DNA of 64,000 nucleotides from Bemisia tabaci (lineage: Eukaryota; Arthropoda; Insecta; Hemiptera; Aleyrodidae). Below the pieces are notes generated by a model. That model was not told the DNA's origin. It saw nothing but the letters and a program-made list of their open reading frames with translations, and made no database searches. The stretch lies in contig NC_092797.1 in NCBI RefSeq assembly GCF_918797505.1, positions 17,559,372-17,623,371 of the forward strand, written 5' to 3'. The position numbers and the translations under genes were made by a program. This document shows, piece after piece, positions 54,605 through 64,000 of this stretch; position 1 is the stretch's first letter, and each line of letters begins with the position of its first letter.

Positions 54605-55385
54605 AGTAAAAGTAAAGGATCTAGGTATAACAGGAACTGTTGGGGAGGAGAATGCTTACATCAGCTCATTCCGGGCGGAGATGAAATCTTGGAAGATGCA
54701 GGTAGGCAATGTCTGTTTCCGCACAATTGGATATTACTCCTTTTCGCAAATCGTTTTCGCCTTATTATTTCTTCCTAACCTTCCGACCGTTTTTCTTTAT
54801 GGCTCAATTCACTCCGTGCCCGCGCCTACGCTGCGTCGCCGCCCTCCGTAGCCCATTTTTCCACTCTATTTACGGAAGCCTCGCTGATGGCTTCTCCTGC
54901 AACAATCCCTATCGAGATAACGATGGCGCCGTGGCATATAGACTACACCATTAACAAAGAGGAACGGAGCTCGCGTGCACCCGTATAATAAAAGCTTGTA
55001 TCAACTTCCTTTTGTTTGTGCACACGGGGTTAAAGAAGGGGAGATGCCGATTTATCACTTTGAAAATTTCACAAGTATACCTCTAAGTCATCCGTATCTT
55101 AAGTCCTCTCTCGTGTTCTCGTACAAATAAAACTGTTTCCAAATAAATAAAATGATTTTTTTTTTCTTCCTGCTCCCGAGACGATTCAATGTTTTAAAAT
55201 TTTCCCAGGGGGGCCTCCCGAGACCCTTTCTGGAGTTAGAGAAACGCCCAATACTCCCCTTTACAGCTGAAGGGGTTCCATAGATCTCCCTTGTTGGAGT
55301 GTTCACGGAAAAACGGTGTTAGGGGCTGTCCCCTTAAAATTGTGGTTTCACCCCAATTTGTTGGGGTGAAACCACATGTGGACAT
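54605..55385. other. No gene recognised
   Basis: Short frames without recognisable domain. T run near 55155-55163. Confidence 0.42.
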
Positions 55386-55390
55386 TGTAT

Positions 55391-55516
55391 ATGGACATTT
55401 CCAATAATTAATTGTGGTAGTACCGCTACTCAAGTCGGGGTACTTCCGCAACATTTGGGTTAGTAGCCTAATTAGTTGGGGTACTAGTACTGCCACGAAT
55501 AATTGGAAATGTCCAT
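55391..55516. mobile_element. Small palindromic repeat (ATGGACATTTCCAAT ends)
   Basis: ATGGACATTTCCAATAATTA at the left is the inverse of ATAATTGGAAATGTCCAT at the right, with GTGGTAGTACCG / GTACTGCCAC inside. The same family as the degenerate copy at 15578-15720. The perfect left flank before it (CACCCCAATTTGTTGGGGTG) is a separate hairpin. Confidence 0.6.
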
Positions 55517-55524
55517 ATCATCCA

Positions 55525-55800
55525 ACGACCCCGTGCCCTGTTTTCAAATAAAAAAATATTTTTTTTCTTCTATTTAAGGAGAAGGGATGCAGAGCCTGAG
55601 GTTTTTTCTTACGAAAAAATTGGCGGCAGCTGATCGTGATTTTTTAAAAAGAAACGGTATGGTTTTTATGCGTATCCTTCTTTACCTCTTATTTATTTTG
55701 ACATTGAGCTTTGCTTGGGAAGAAGAACCACCTTAATTGGGGTGAGGTAGCATTGCTTTCTGGAGGGAAGAATAGGGGATTGGGTAATGAAAAAATCCGA
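55525..55800. other. No gene recognised
   Basis: A rich stretches and ordinary sequence between the palindromic repeat and the second twin element. Confidence 0.4.
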
Positions 55801-56206
55801 TTTTTAAAATCGAAGTGGCTATTCGTCGGTACGGTACCGACGGATAAATGGCTATTCGTCGGTACCGTACCGATGAATAAATAGCTATTCGTCGGTACCG
55901 TACCGATGAATAAATAGCTATTCGTCGGTACCGTACTTTGATTTTAGTACGTAAATTATATTAAAGATATGATTTCTTAATAATATTTTGGTGGAAGTTA
56001 AGAGCTAAAAATTGGGTGAAAGATGGAAAAAAAACCCAACACGAGTTGTAAAGAAATATTCTCCAAATTTAATTTATGTATTTAATACTCTCAATTAATA
56101 CTGAAATGTACTACTCTGTCAAATAAATAATCATAATACTGAAAAGTACTTCACTGTCAAATGAATCATCATAATACTGAAATGTACTACTCTGTCAAAA
56201 GAATCA

Positions 56207-56653
56207 TCAAGAACGCTTCTTTTTTCGGGTGGTGGGGCCTTTAGTTTCATTTGCAGGTGTTTTCTTTCGTTTCCGTTTTTCGGGGGGATTTTCCACAGAT
56301 TGTCGGTCGGCAACGGTGCGATTAAAGGAACAAAATTGTCTTGCTGGCAGTTTAGGTCGCCCTCGTGAAATGACTTTACTCTTAAATTTTAGCTTCGTGA
56401 AGCTCTCTGCACTGACATTTTCGTCAGATGGAGATGCAACCAGCAACAGAAACCGAAGATTCGCTAGTGGTGGAATAGCTCTCTGCACTATGATCGTTGT
56501 TAGTTGGGGCAGCAACAGAAACCGAAGATTCGCTGGTGGTGGAATAGCTCTCTGCACTATGATCGTTGTTAGTTGGGGCAGCGACAGATACTGAAGATTC
56601 GCAAGCCGTGGAGCAGCTACCATGAACTGACAATAGTTGTACATTTGTAGCAC
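56207..56653 (-). CDS. Small ORF inside twin element 2 (148 aa, uncertain)
   Basis: Identical in translation to the ORF at 38680-39126, including the same apparent frame change after the 69-bp repeats. The shared defect shows it was present in the source element before either insertion. Basic C-terminus (RGRPKLPARQF, KRKRKK, KKKRS). Function unknown. Confidence 0.35.
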   Translation of the reverse strand: MLQMYNYCQFMVAAPRLANLQYLSLPQLTTIIVQRAIPPPANLRFLLLPQLTTIIVQRAIPPLANLRFLLLVASPSDENVSAESFTKLKFKSKVISRGRPKLPARQFCSFNRTVADRQSVENPPEKRKRKKTPANETKGPTTRKKKRS

Positions 56654-56749
56654 TTAGTATCTCCGTGTAATTACAACAGAGCACCATAGATGGCGTTTGC
56701 TTGTCCATTCGGACCAAGGCTTGACAACACATTTTTATTAATTAATGTC

Positions 56750-56872
56750 GCCGATGCGGTACCGACGAATAGCCATTTATTCATCGGTACGGTACCGACG
56801 AATAGCCATTTATTCATCGGTACGGTACCGACGAATAGCCATTTATCCGTCGGTACCGTACCGACGAATAGC
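56750..56872 (-). repeat. Subterminal 33-bp unit array, twin 2
   Basis: Four units matching the left array of copy 1 in inverse orientation; the other array is at about 55816-55936. Unit order and variants are the same in both copies. Confidence 0.85.
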
Positions 56873-56889
56873 CTCATCCTTTTAAAATA

Positions 56890-58034
56890 TACTTAACCGC
56901 GGCAATGGTGGGGAAGTCTTCTGATCAAATATTAATTTTTTTAGTCATCAGTCATTTACGATATTAAAATAAGGCAATTATTGGGAAACCATTCGTTTCT
57001 CCAGCTAAATTAAACAATCTCTCTTTCTTTCTTCTTTTTTCTTTTTTATACGTATGGTTGCTTTTGTGAATTGTCATACTTCCGCGCAAATCACTGGCCA
57101 CCTTTTCAATTTTATTTCTTATCCTCAAAAGGAATCACAATTTTTTTTTTTATTTTTTTATTTTTTCCCGGTCTGAAATAAGAAACCAAAACAGTGAGTC
57201 GCCAGCGTCAACCAAATGACACCATTTCATGCATGGGTAAAATAAAAATACATATGATGAAAGTTACATACAAATCTGAATATTATACGAATATTCTATT
57301 ATTTAAGGGCACGAGTCCTTCCTCCCATCCTATTCCTAACCTTCGTCTCAACTGTCAGGTAACATCACTGCAGTGTCTGACTTCAAAATCTCCGAGGCGG
57401 AGATAGTTATTAGCGGCTGAGAGATAAGTCTGTTTATTTACATGAACTGAGGACAACATTTAAACCCTGCCCCGATGTATAAAAAAAGTACACGTTAAAA
57501 AAAAGGGGTGAAATTCGAAAGGAGCGGAAGATGGCAAGAAGCCTCTTTTGTCAACCGCCCAGCAAGGAGGAAGTGATAATGACACGGCGTTGAAAGGTGG
57601 GAAGAGACGGGGCCGGGGTCCGGGGGAGAAAAAACGCGCCAGGGGAAAGGAGATAAGTAAACAAGGGGATGAAGAGATCGATATCAAGGATTAAACAGCC
57701 ATTGACAACGATTGTCCATTTTAGGCTCCATCTTTGGTAGATTAAAAGAGGAAGGCCGGAACAAATCCTCGAGTTACAAATACATCCCAGCGATTACTGT
57801 TGACACAGAAAATAAAACGCGCCCAGCCCGGTAGGTGTTTCAGATTGATTTTTAATCAAACGTCGACGGAAGATCGCGCTTGGAAGCGGGAGACCGGATT
57901 AGTGGGGCTCCGCACCGACCTGCATGGGAACAGGGACCCGCCTGGGAGCGACACTAAAGTGACATTAATAGGGTATCAGCATCTAAGATCCCGATTCAGA
58001 CGCAGTTAAATGACGTCACACGGGGCAACTCCGA
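56890..58034. other. No gene recognised
   Basis: Ordinary AT-rich sequence; T run near 57141-57165 and purine-rich stretch at 57590-57660. Short frames only. Confidence 0.42.
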
Positions 58035-58049
58035 AGTTGCCGGATGATT

Positions 58050-58322
58050 TTTTTTTTTTTTTTTTTTTGCAGGTTTAATGGCGTACACCTCTTATCAGAG
58101 GTCTACAGCCAACTATAGAGAGAGATTTAATGTCCGTAGACAACAGGGCGATAGGGACATCCATGCTCCGGCTTTCAAATTTTCAGGGATTAAGGCCGAG
58201 TAGAAACTGTTTCTGCAGATCCTCACGTCAGTTCCGTGAAAATTTGTCGCCACCGCCGGGATTCGAACCCGGGACCTATTGGTCTAGAGTCAGACGCGCT
58301 GATTGCTAGGCCAACCTGGCCG
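58050..58322 (-). mobile_element. tRNA-derived SINE, near full length
   Basis: On the minus strand it starts with a tRNA-like head: an A-box-like TGGCCTAGCAATCAGC, then GTCTGACTCTAGACC, then the B-box GGTTCGAATCC and the pairing CCGGG / CCCGG. A body of about 190 bp and an A tail (T run at 58050-58069) follow. Flanks gttgccggatgatt (58036-58049) and gctgccggataatt (58323-58336) match at 12 of 14. Same family as 6795-7063. It is not a functional tRNA gene. Confidence 0.9.
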
Positions 58323-58358
58323 GCTGCCGGATAATTGCAAAAAGAGCAAAGTTGTAGA

Positions 58359-58604
58359 CTTCCGTGCTGAGGAAAAACGCCGTATGAACCTTCAGGCGTT
58401 GCCAAGTTTTCTTCCATGAAGACCGAATTTACTGAGATAGTTGTGAATATTTTTTTCCAAAATTTTTAGGCAATTTTGCACGCAATTTAATCTAAAATAT
58501 CTGAAAATCTCAAAGAAAAATTTGCATGATTTTCGTCAAAAATACATGTTTTATCAAGGGGCAACTCTCGGATGTCCGCACGGCTTTCTTCCTTAGCACG
58601 GCAG
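58359..58604. mobile_element. CTGCCGTGC-family MITE (246 bp)
   Basis: CTTCCGTGCTGAGGAAAAAC to TTTCTTCCTTAGCACGGCAG, with a perfect taga duplication (58355-58358 and 58605-58608). Slightly shorter than 253 bp. Confidence 0.87.
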
Positions 58605-58614
58605 TAGACCTAAT

Positions 58615-58834
58615 CTGCTGTCCGAAGGAAGAATGCCGTATGAGCCTTCAGACGTTGCCGTATTTCCTTCAACAAAAACCAAATTTTCTAAGAAAATTGT
58701 AAATAATTTTATAATCATTTATAATCAGGCATATTTTTATGTCATTTGAAAAGAATCGCAAAAACAGATTTTGTTTTCAAGGAAAACTTACCCCTATTTC
58801 ACTCGGGTTTTACTGGTAGAAGAGGACAGTCCTC
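58615..58834. mobile_element. CTGCCGTGC-family MITE, right end missing
   Basis: CTGCTGTCCGAAGGAAGAAT and CCGTATGAGCCTTCAGACGT match the left side of the family. The expected right end is absent; it stops near GGTAGAAGAGGACAG. Adjacent to the preceding copy. Confidence 0.6.
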
Positions 58835-58839
58835 CGTTT

Positions 58840-60330
58840 AAAAAACAGAATCGGTGCGGATCAACCTTTGCTGTCTTGATTGATAGAAATTCTAGCTAAT
58901 TTCGTTCATTATTGAAAAACTCTGTACAAGAAAACAAGTTTTTTGATACTTTACGAGATTGAGGGATGATAGTAGAATGACAATGAACGTATTGAAGAAG
59001 TGACAAGTTTCAGCAAGATGTCCAAAAAATGTGGACTCCTAAGAGCACAATGGATTTCTGGATTATTTTGAAAATAAACTTAAAAAATACTGAATAAACA
59101 GTCAGCGCTGACTAAAAATTCAACAGAACGAAAGACAATTCTTCATAATTCCTTGCAAGATACGATAGGAATGTTGGAAATTTACGGATTCAACACATGA
59201 GTGAGTTGTTATGTTTTATGATGTGTTCGTCAGTTCAAACATCCCGCTTGCAGAATAATAATAACTAATATCGACTCGAGTCAAATCCGGTATCTTTACA
59301 ATCAAACAGTAATCTCGCGGAATGATTTTTTTCCTCTCACGTTTACGACTGCTGTGTATCAAACCGAAATGGGAAATCTCCCGAGACCTGTTCCTAGCGA
59401 TTTGCCAAACGGTCGTAATGTCTTTGAACAAAGTTAATTTCGGTACATAAAGTTACATTTGCGGAAAAATTTGCGTTTCGAAAAATCAAAAGTTTCGCTG
59501 GAAGTGTGCCTAGTTATAAATCACGGCATGATGACATGAAGCCACAGACAGCTCTCGAATATTTCCTTTGATGGGTTGTTAAAAAGTTACGAGCAAAGCG
59601 CGTGCCAGAGCTGAACTCTGCTCATTGGGTTGTTTAATTCTTTTGAGAGTCCCCGATTCACCTGCAGGAAGAAGGCAAAAAAGGCAACTAGACGCACCGC
59701 ACCGGTTGTGCATACGTTAATCAAAATTTCGACATTGTCACAAAAAAAAAATTGAAAAGTTAGAAAATTAAACTGGATTTTGTCGAGCAGTGGCAAAACC
59801 ATTTAAAATTTCTTTAATCCACCAGGAAAATGACGAATGGAAAAAATTGAAGACCGCAGAATAAAAAAAAGGGGAAAAAATTAACGACAAATCGGGAATA
59901 GAGGTATATGGCCAAGGGCCTCCTGACATATTAAATCAATAAAGAGAGATGATGAGAATTCCATGTTTACTTTTTATCAAGAGTGGCAGGGTGGAAAATT
60001 AAAATTATATCACGCATAAATGTGAAAACCTGGGGCATAGGTCAAAACTTTAAATACCGTAGATTCAAATGAAGATAAATACTTGCTAACAGCCGCAAAA
60101 AATAAATTAAATGGAGCAATTAATGAAGCAAGGCGCAAAGAGGAAAGCTTGTCATAAGGTCAATCCAGTCTCAACGGTCTCGTATCGATTAGGGTACAAT
60201 AAATTGAACAAAAAGAAACGCAAAAGAATAAAGTCTCTCCTCTCATTTAATTCTGAATCGTAAAATTCAACCTGTTGCTGAGATCAGAAGATTCGAACAA
60301 GTAAAATCGAAAAGAGGGAGTATATAAGAT
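58840..60330. other. No gene recognised
   Basis: Ordinary AT-rich sequence. No recognisable domain in short frames. Confidence 0.45.
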
Positions 60331-60337
60331 TGTAACA

Positions 60338-60751
60338 TCGTTACACGGCGACCGCTGCTGCGCGCACTGTGTTTGACGCAATGCGTGAAGTATTCATGCA
60401 GTCTTGCAGGCGCTAATATGTGTTACATGCCGACCGCCGCGCCGCGCTGCGCCGAGGGTTTTTCCTTTTCATCCCAAGTTCTCGTCATCATTGCTCTCTG
60501 TGCCGCGCCGTTCCAGGCCAAATTCTGTGTTCGGTTTCTCTCTTAGTCTTAACTCGACTAATTAAAGGTGCTGTCTATTGTATCACAGAAAGACGACAAT
60601 TTAAGAGATATACTCTCAGGAAATGAGAGACCTTTTCTCGTTTGTAATTTTTTTCTGAATCCGATTTTTCTTTAAAGCTACATTTAAAAAAATGGCAAAA
60701 TTTGCCGCCTTGAGCCGCGGCCCATGTGGCCACCCCCTAAATCCGGCCCTG
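60338..60751. mobile_element. CAGGGCC-family hAT element, copy 4, half element
   Basis: Contains one tandem unit (GACGCAATGCGTGAAGTATT), the inverse of the left third of 4662-5481, and ends TAAATCCGGCCCTG. The opposite terminus is absent. ttgtaaca (60330-60337) and ttgtaaaa (60752-60759) match at 7 of 8, which may be a duplication made when an already deleted element moved, or coincidence. Confidence 0.75.
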
Positions 60752-60759
60752 TTGTAAAA

Positions 60760-62415
60760 CTGACCTTCCGGTTCGTAGAAACGATCTTTCTGAACAAATT
60801 AGCGTGCTCTCGGATCATGCAACCGAACGGTTGAAAGAGTTCGGATGCATCAATCGCAAGTTCTGTTACGCTAAGCTACGGTTACGCTGATTTTGTCCTC
60901 ATAAAGTCCTTTTTTTGGCAACTGTGTGACGTAGGCGGGGGAAAACTATAGGAAGTTATACGGTTCTGGGTCAATGAGTTAATAAGGCGAGACGGTGACT
61001 CCGTAACTTATCAGTGGATCGACTTTGCAGAAGGTTCGAACAATAGGAGCACAACTTACCCTCTTCTCTTGAACTTTGAAAGAGGTTATTGTTTTTATGC
61101 TCAAGGGGCTTCGCACGATAAACTATGAGGGAAAATGGGGTAACGTAGTCGTGGCTCATCGCCGCACCGTTTTCTTAGTTTCGGCTCGGCTTCAATTGCG
61201 AAAATACTTCGAGGAAAAGCTCCCCGAGTTTAGTGAATGGATGGCTGCCTGTCGCCCAAGGCTGGCAAAGAAGCCTCATCATTTAGATAACTCAAGAGGA
61301 AAACATGAGTGCTGTACTTTGAAGCATTAAGACATGGAAACTAAAAAAAGAGAGGATTATCGCGTTGTTTCAAAATTTCTGCTTACTTCAATTTTCTTGA
61401 AGAAAAATGAAAACCAAGTAGCACTTTTCTTTGAAATTATAGAATGCTCCTTTCACGCAAGGGAACTAACCAAAATCATGTGGGAATACGGCCGATTAAT
61501 GGTGGTTGTTTTTTCTTGGTCGCCATTGATCACATGAAATCGATTCCAACCATTTCTTTCTTATTTTCACGGCGATGTTTTGATCTTTAAAATTCGGCCT
61601 TTTTAGGAAGTTTTAGTAAAATTTTTTCCCTCATCCAGATGGCTTCTATGCTCTGCATAGATGCCCAGGAAGTATGTTGACCTTTTTGAAATTCGGGAAT
61701 CATACATTATTTTCATACGGAATTCACTTCAGACATAATCATAATAGTCGTACATCATTATGATTACTTTCAATTTATGACTCAACGCCATTTGTGTAAG
61801 TGCCTTCAAAACAAGAGAGAATGGACTACATTTTGTAGTTAGGAACTTTTAGCTTTGCATTGTTGTCAGAATGTGCAACTGCTACATGCTGCAAATTAAC
61901 TAGTGGCACATATGCAATTTTCAGAGTAAACTTATTAGTTAATTAATATTTTATTGGTGCAGAAATAGAAACTATTCGAGTTTCTGTATGTTTTTCTTGC
62001 GAGCTAATGAAAGTTGCACGATCAAAGATGCGATACTATATATACTTGCTCCTTGTCGTAAAGCATAGTGTGTATGTTTGAATGATGGTGTAACTTGCTA
62101 CCAAGATGGCAACGGACACGATGCAACATGCGTTCTTCGAGAAGATAACTATTGCCACACGCAAAATAGATTGCAGTATAATCTCCAACATGAAGGCGCG
62201 GTGTGGGCACTCACTCACGCATAATCTCATGAGCCTCGATTTATTTTTATTAAAAAACGAACCACCAAACAAAATATCACAGCTCATTTTGAATACTAGA
62301 GGCCTTGTTGAGCAAAGCGGGTAAATTTTACGCTAGATGCTGGTTGTGTAGCATAAGCCGATTGAAAGACAACACAATGTATAACAAAGTGACTGCCTCT
62401 CAAAGCGAAGGAGTC
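60760..62415. other. No gene recognised; MITE fragment
   Basis: About 61822-61925 contains an isolated GGACTACATTTTGTAGTTAG arm of the GGACTRCATTTTGCAAT family. Elsewhere short frames only. Confidence 0.42.
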
Positions 62416-62420
62416 GAACA

Positions 62421-62673
62421 CTGCCATACCAAGGAAGAACGCCGTATGAACATTCGAGAGTTGCCAAATTTCCCTTGTTAAAATATGTATTTTTTACGAT
62501 ATTCACGCATATTTTTTATTGAATTTTTCAGACGTTTTAACTTAAATTGTGTGAAAACTTGTTTGAAAATTTTGGCAAAAAATATTCACAATTTTCCTAT
62601 TAAATTCGGTTTTTGGCGAAGGAAACTTTGCAACGTCGGAGAACTCATACGGCGTTCTTCCTTAGCGCGGTAG
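62421..62673. mobile_element. 253-bp CTGCCGTGC-family MITE
   Basis: CTGCCATACCAAGGAAGAAC to GTTCTTCCTTAGCGCGGTAG, exactly 253 bp, with perfect aaca duplications (62417-62420 and 62674-62677). It retains AACATTCGAGAGTTGCCAAA. Confidence 0.92.
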
Positions 62674-62680
62674 AACAGGA

Positions 62681-62828
62681 CTGCTGTCCTTATAAGAAAC
62701 GATGTATCAACATCCGAAAGCCGCCAAATCTCTTTTGGTAAAAAAATTAACAATCGAAAAAATTTATGAGGAGTCCTCTTTGAAATTTACAGATTCACTA
62801 GATTAAATCAGAAATCGACGGTGTAAGT
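62681..62828. mobile_element. Decayed CTGCCGTGC-family MITE, left part
   Basis: CTGCTGTCCTTATAAGAAAC and CATCCGAAAGCCGCCAAATC resemble the left arm. The right part is replaced by the next element. Confidence 0.45.
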
Positions 62829-62829
62829 C

Positions 62830-63055
62830 GGCAATCACTTAACTCGGTTTGTGACGTTGCAGACTTCCTATCATTCTTTATTTTTTAAGCGGAAAACTAC
62901 TCAACGGCAATTCATTAAAACTGTCGCGATTTTTCTTGTCTGTGCGAAGAAAATTCTGCAAAAACCTCAAGGAATGATGTCAGTTCGTTCTCCTTTAAAA
63001 GAATAACATAAAGGCGGAGATTTTCAAACATCGCAAACGAGTTATGTGATTGCGT
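62830..63055. mobile_element. MITE with CACTTAACTCGGTTTGTGACG end, most complete copy
   Basis: Left GCAATCACTTAACTCGG and GACGTTGCAGACTTCCTAT; right GGAGATTTTCAAACATCGCA, then CGAGTTATGTGATTGC. Ends inverted but imperfect. The next hairpin MITE has inserted at its right terminus. Related copies at 38283 and 52028. Confidence 0.65.
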
Positions 63056-63056
63056 C

Positions 63057-63225
63057 CAGTGGCGTGGCGTGCTTTGCCACGCCACTATCGATTGTTATGC
63101 CTTTTAAACCTATGGAAAAGGACCGATAAACAGGGTGCTCGCAGCGAACACCTTAATAATCGATTCTTTACCATAAGTGTAAATGGCATAACCATCGATA
63201 CATCGCAATTCACGCCACGCCACTG
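63057..63225. mobile_element. hAT-type hairpin MITE (CAGTGGCGTGGCG family), copy 9, with an end hairpin
   Basis: Flanks attgcgtc (63049-63056) and attgcgtt (63226-63233) match at 7 of 8. The left end reads GTGGCGTGGC, gtgcttt, GCCACGCCAC: a small extra hairpin absent from the other copies. The rest matches the family. Confidence 0.88.
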
Positions 63226-63289
63226 ATTGCGTTGAAATAAAATTATTTAAAATTTTCAAATGGAAACATCGCTAGTTTTTCAGTTTATT

Positions 63290-63350
63290 CGTACTTTTTT
63301 GGGAGAAATTTGGCAATGTCCGAGGGCTCCTACGGCGTTTTTCCTTAGCT
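63290..63350. mobile_element. CTGCCGTGC-family MITE, right-end fragment
   Basis: GAAATTTGGCAATGTCCGAG, then CCTACGGCGTTTTTCCTTAG, matches the family right arm; the terminus itself is lost. Confidence 0.55.
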
Positions 63351-63597
63351 CTGGAGAGGAGGGGGAAGGGGCGCATGCGCACATCTTGGACGTGGCTGGA
63401 GTATTGCATCAATACGATGATCTCGGCGCATGCTCCGCACCCACCACAATGCACATTGTCTGTGCGCCTGCGCCGACGCCTATGACCGATGAAAACTGCA
63501 CTGAGAACGTCAGCAAGGCGTCGCGATCACGACGCGTCAAAAACCGCGCCGCATGCAGTCCATCGCCGCCGGTTTGGGAGATAATTCCAGAGTACCT

Positions 63598-64000
63598 TTA
63601 TATGGAGAGTATGAACAACTCGAAAATTTTAAGGTTTGGTCTGATTAGAGTCCCTTCATACTGAGAGTCAAGACAACGCCCCCTCATGGAGTCACAAACG
63701 GGAATAAAGATTGCAGAAATTGAACGTTTTTTGTAATCTTTGATCGGCCCATTCTCAAATTCCTTTCTCCGTCCCCTCTCTCATTCAACTCTCATTCCGT
63801 TTGTTCCTTGCCGAACCCGTAACTCCCTAGTCTATTCCAGATTATAATCTTTGCAATTGGTGCAAATGTAATCTTTATTCTCGTTTGTGACACTGTGAAG
63901 GCCTAAAATACGGGAACCAATCAGAAATGGGTTCTTATTGTCTTGACTCTCAGTATAAAGGGACTCTAGGTCTGATCAGGTTATGTAGCTCTTAGGTCTC
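63598..64000. mobile_element. AGTACCTTTATA-family MITE, copy 2, runs off the window
   Basis: Begins CAGAGTACCTTTATATGG and continues GGAGAGTATGAACAACTCG. After the inserted element the sequence resumes at ATGTAGCTCTTAGG, as in 6445-7113. The right end lies outside the window. Confidence 0.75.
63646..63968. mobile_element. hAT-like TAGAGTCCC element, copy 2, nested
   Basis: TAGAGTCCCTTCATACTGAG to CTCAGTATAAAGGGACTCTA. Perfect 8-bp duplication ggtctgat (63638-63645 and 63969-63976). 323 bp. It has inserted into the AGTACCTTTATA-family MITE, whose own ends resemble it (AGAGT-CC-TTTATA-GAGAGT-GACAAC pattern). Confidence 0.87.

Larger units (their letters stand above)
55811..56880 (-). mobile_element. 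1,070-bp twin element, copy 2 (inverted)
   Basis: The inverse of 38453-39522, same length. Perfect 8-bp duplication tttaaaat (55803-55810 and 56881-56888), different from that of copy 1, so each copy inserted separately. Internal ORFs translate identically in both copies, implying very recent activity of a common source. The absence of a transposase means it was mobilised from elsewhere. Confidence 0.9.

Noticed and set aside
58250..58322. Functional tRNA gene
   Set aside because: The tRNA-like sequence is fused to a body and A tail, flanked by a target duplication and repeated at 6795-7063, so it is the head of a SINE.

Overview
This window looks like intergenic or intronic DNA from an animal, most likely an insect. 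The basis is one copia-type LTR retrotransposon using the copia-style half-tRNA primer site, tRNA-derived SINEs, many short palindromic DNA transposons (MITEs) and one degenerate TTAGG-like patch. There are no operons, ribosome-binding sites or dense ORFs. A hemipteran such as a whitefly is possible, but that is an unverified impression. I recognise no host protein-coding gene, rRNA or functional tRNA. The only long, clearly functional coding region is the 1,339-codon Gag-Pol of the copia element.

Layout. 1-16 kb: scattered MITEs (two hAT-type hairpins, an 820-bp CAGGGCC hAT element, a MULE-like MITE with 9-bp target duplication) and a MITE split by a SINE. 16-24 kb: two tandem arrays, a second CAGGGCC element, and several hairpin MITEs. 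27-29 kb: a Transib-like element carrying a 509-bp perfect-looking foldback, then other foldbacks. 29.8-35.1 kb: an intact, recent copia insertion (236-bp LTRs identical by eye, 5-bp target duplication gagag). 35.5-40 kb: a hAT MITE, three 253-bp MITEs of one family, and the first of two 1,070-bp twin elements. 40-50 kb: GC-rich patches, a TTAGG-like patch and more MITEs. 50.4-52.5 kb: four elements nested inside each other. 55.8-56.9 kb: the second 1,070-bp twin, inverted relative to the first. 58-64 kb: a full SINE, more 253-bp MITEs, and a MITE cut by another at the window end.

Most elements were delimited by reading target-site duplications directly. This gives consistent superfamily clues: 8-bp duplications with CAG or TAGAG ends (hAT-like), 5-bp with CACAGTG ends (Transib-like), 9-bp (MULE-like), TA with CACTG ends (mariner-like), and 4-bp for the abundant 253-bp CTGCCGTGC family. 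The most notable items are the RSS-heptamer-ended Transib-like elements, the four-layer nest, the twin 1,070-bp elements with inverted arrays of 33-bp units, and the young copia. No genes here appear to work together as a pathway. The window is best read as a layered record of transposition. All comparisons were by eye, without alignment software.
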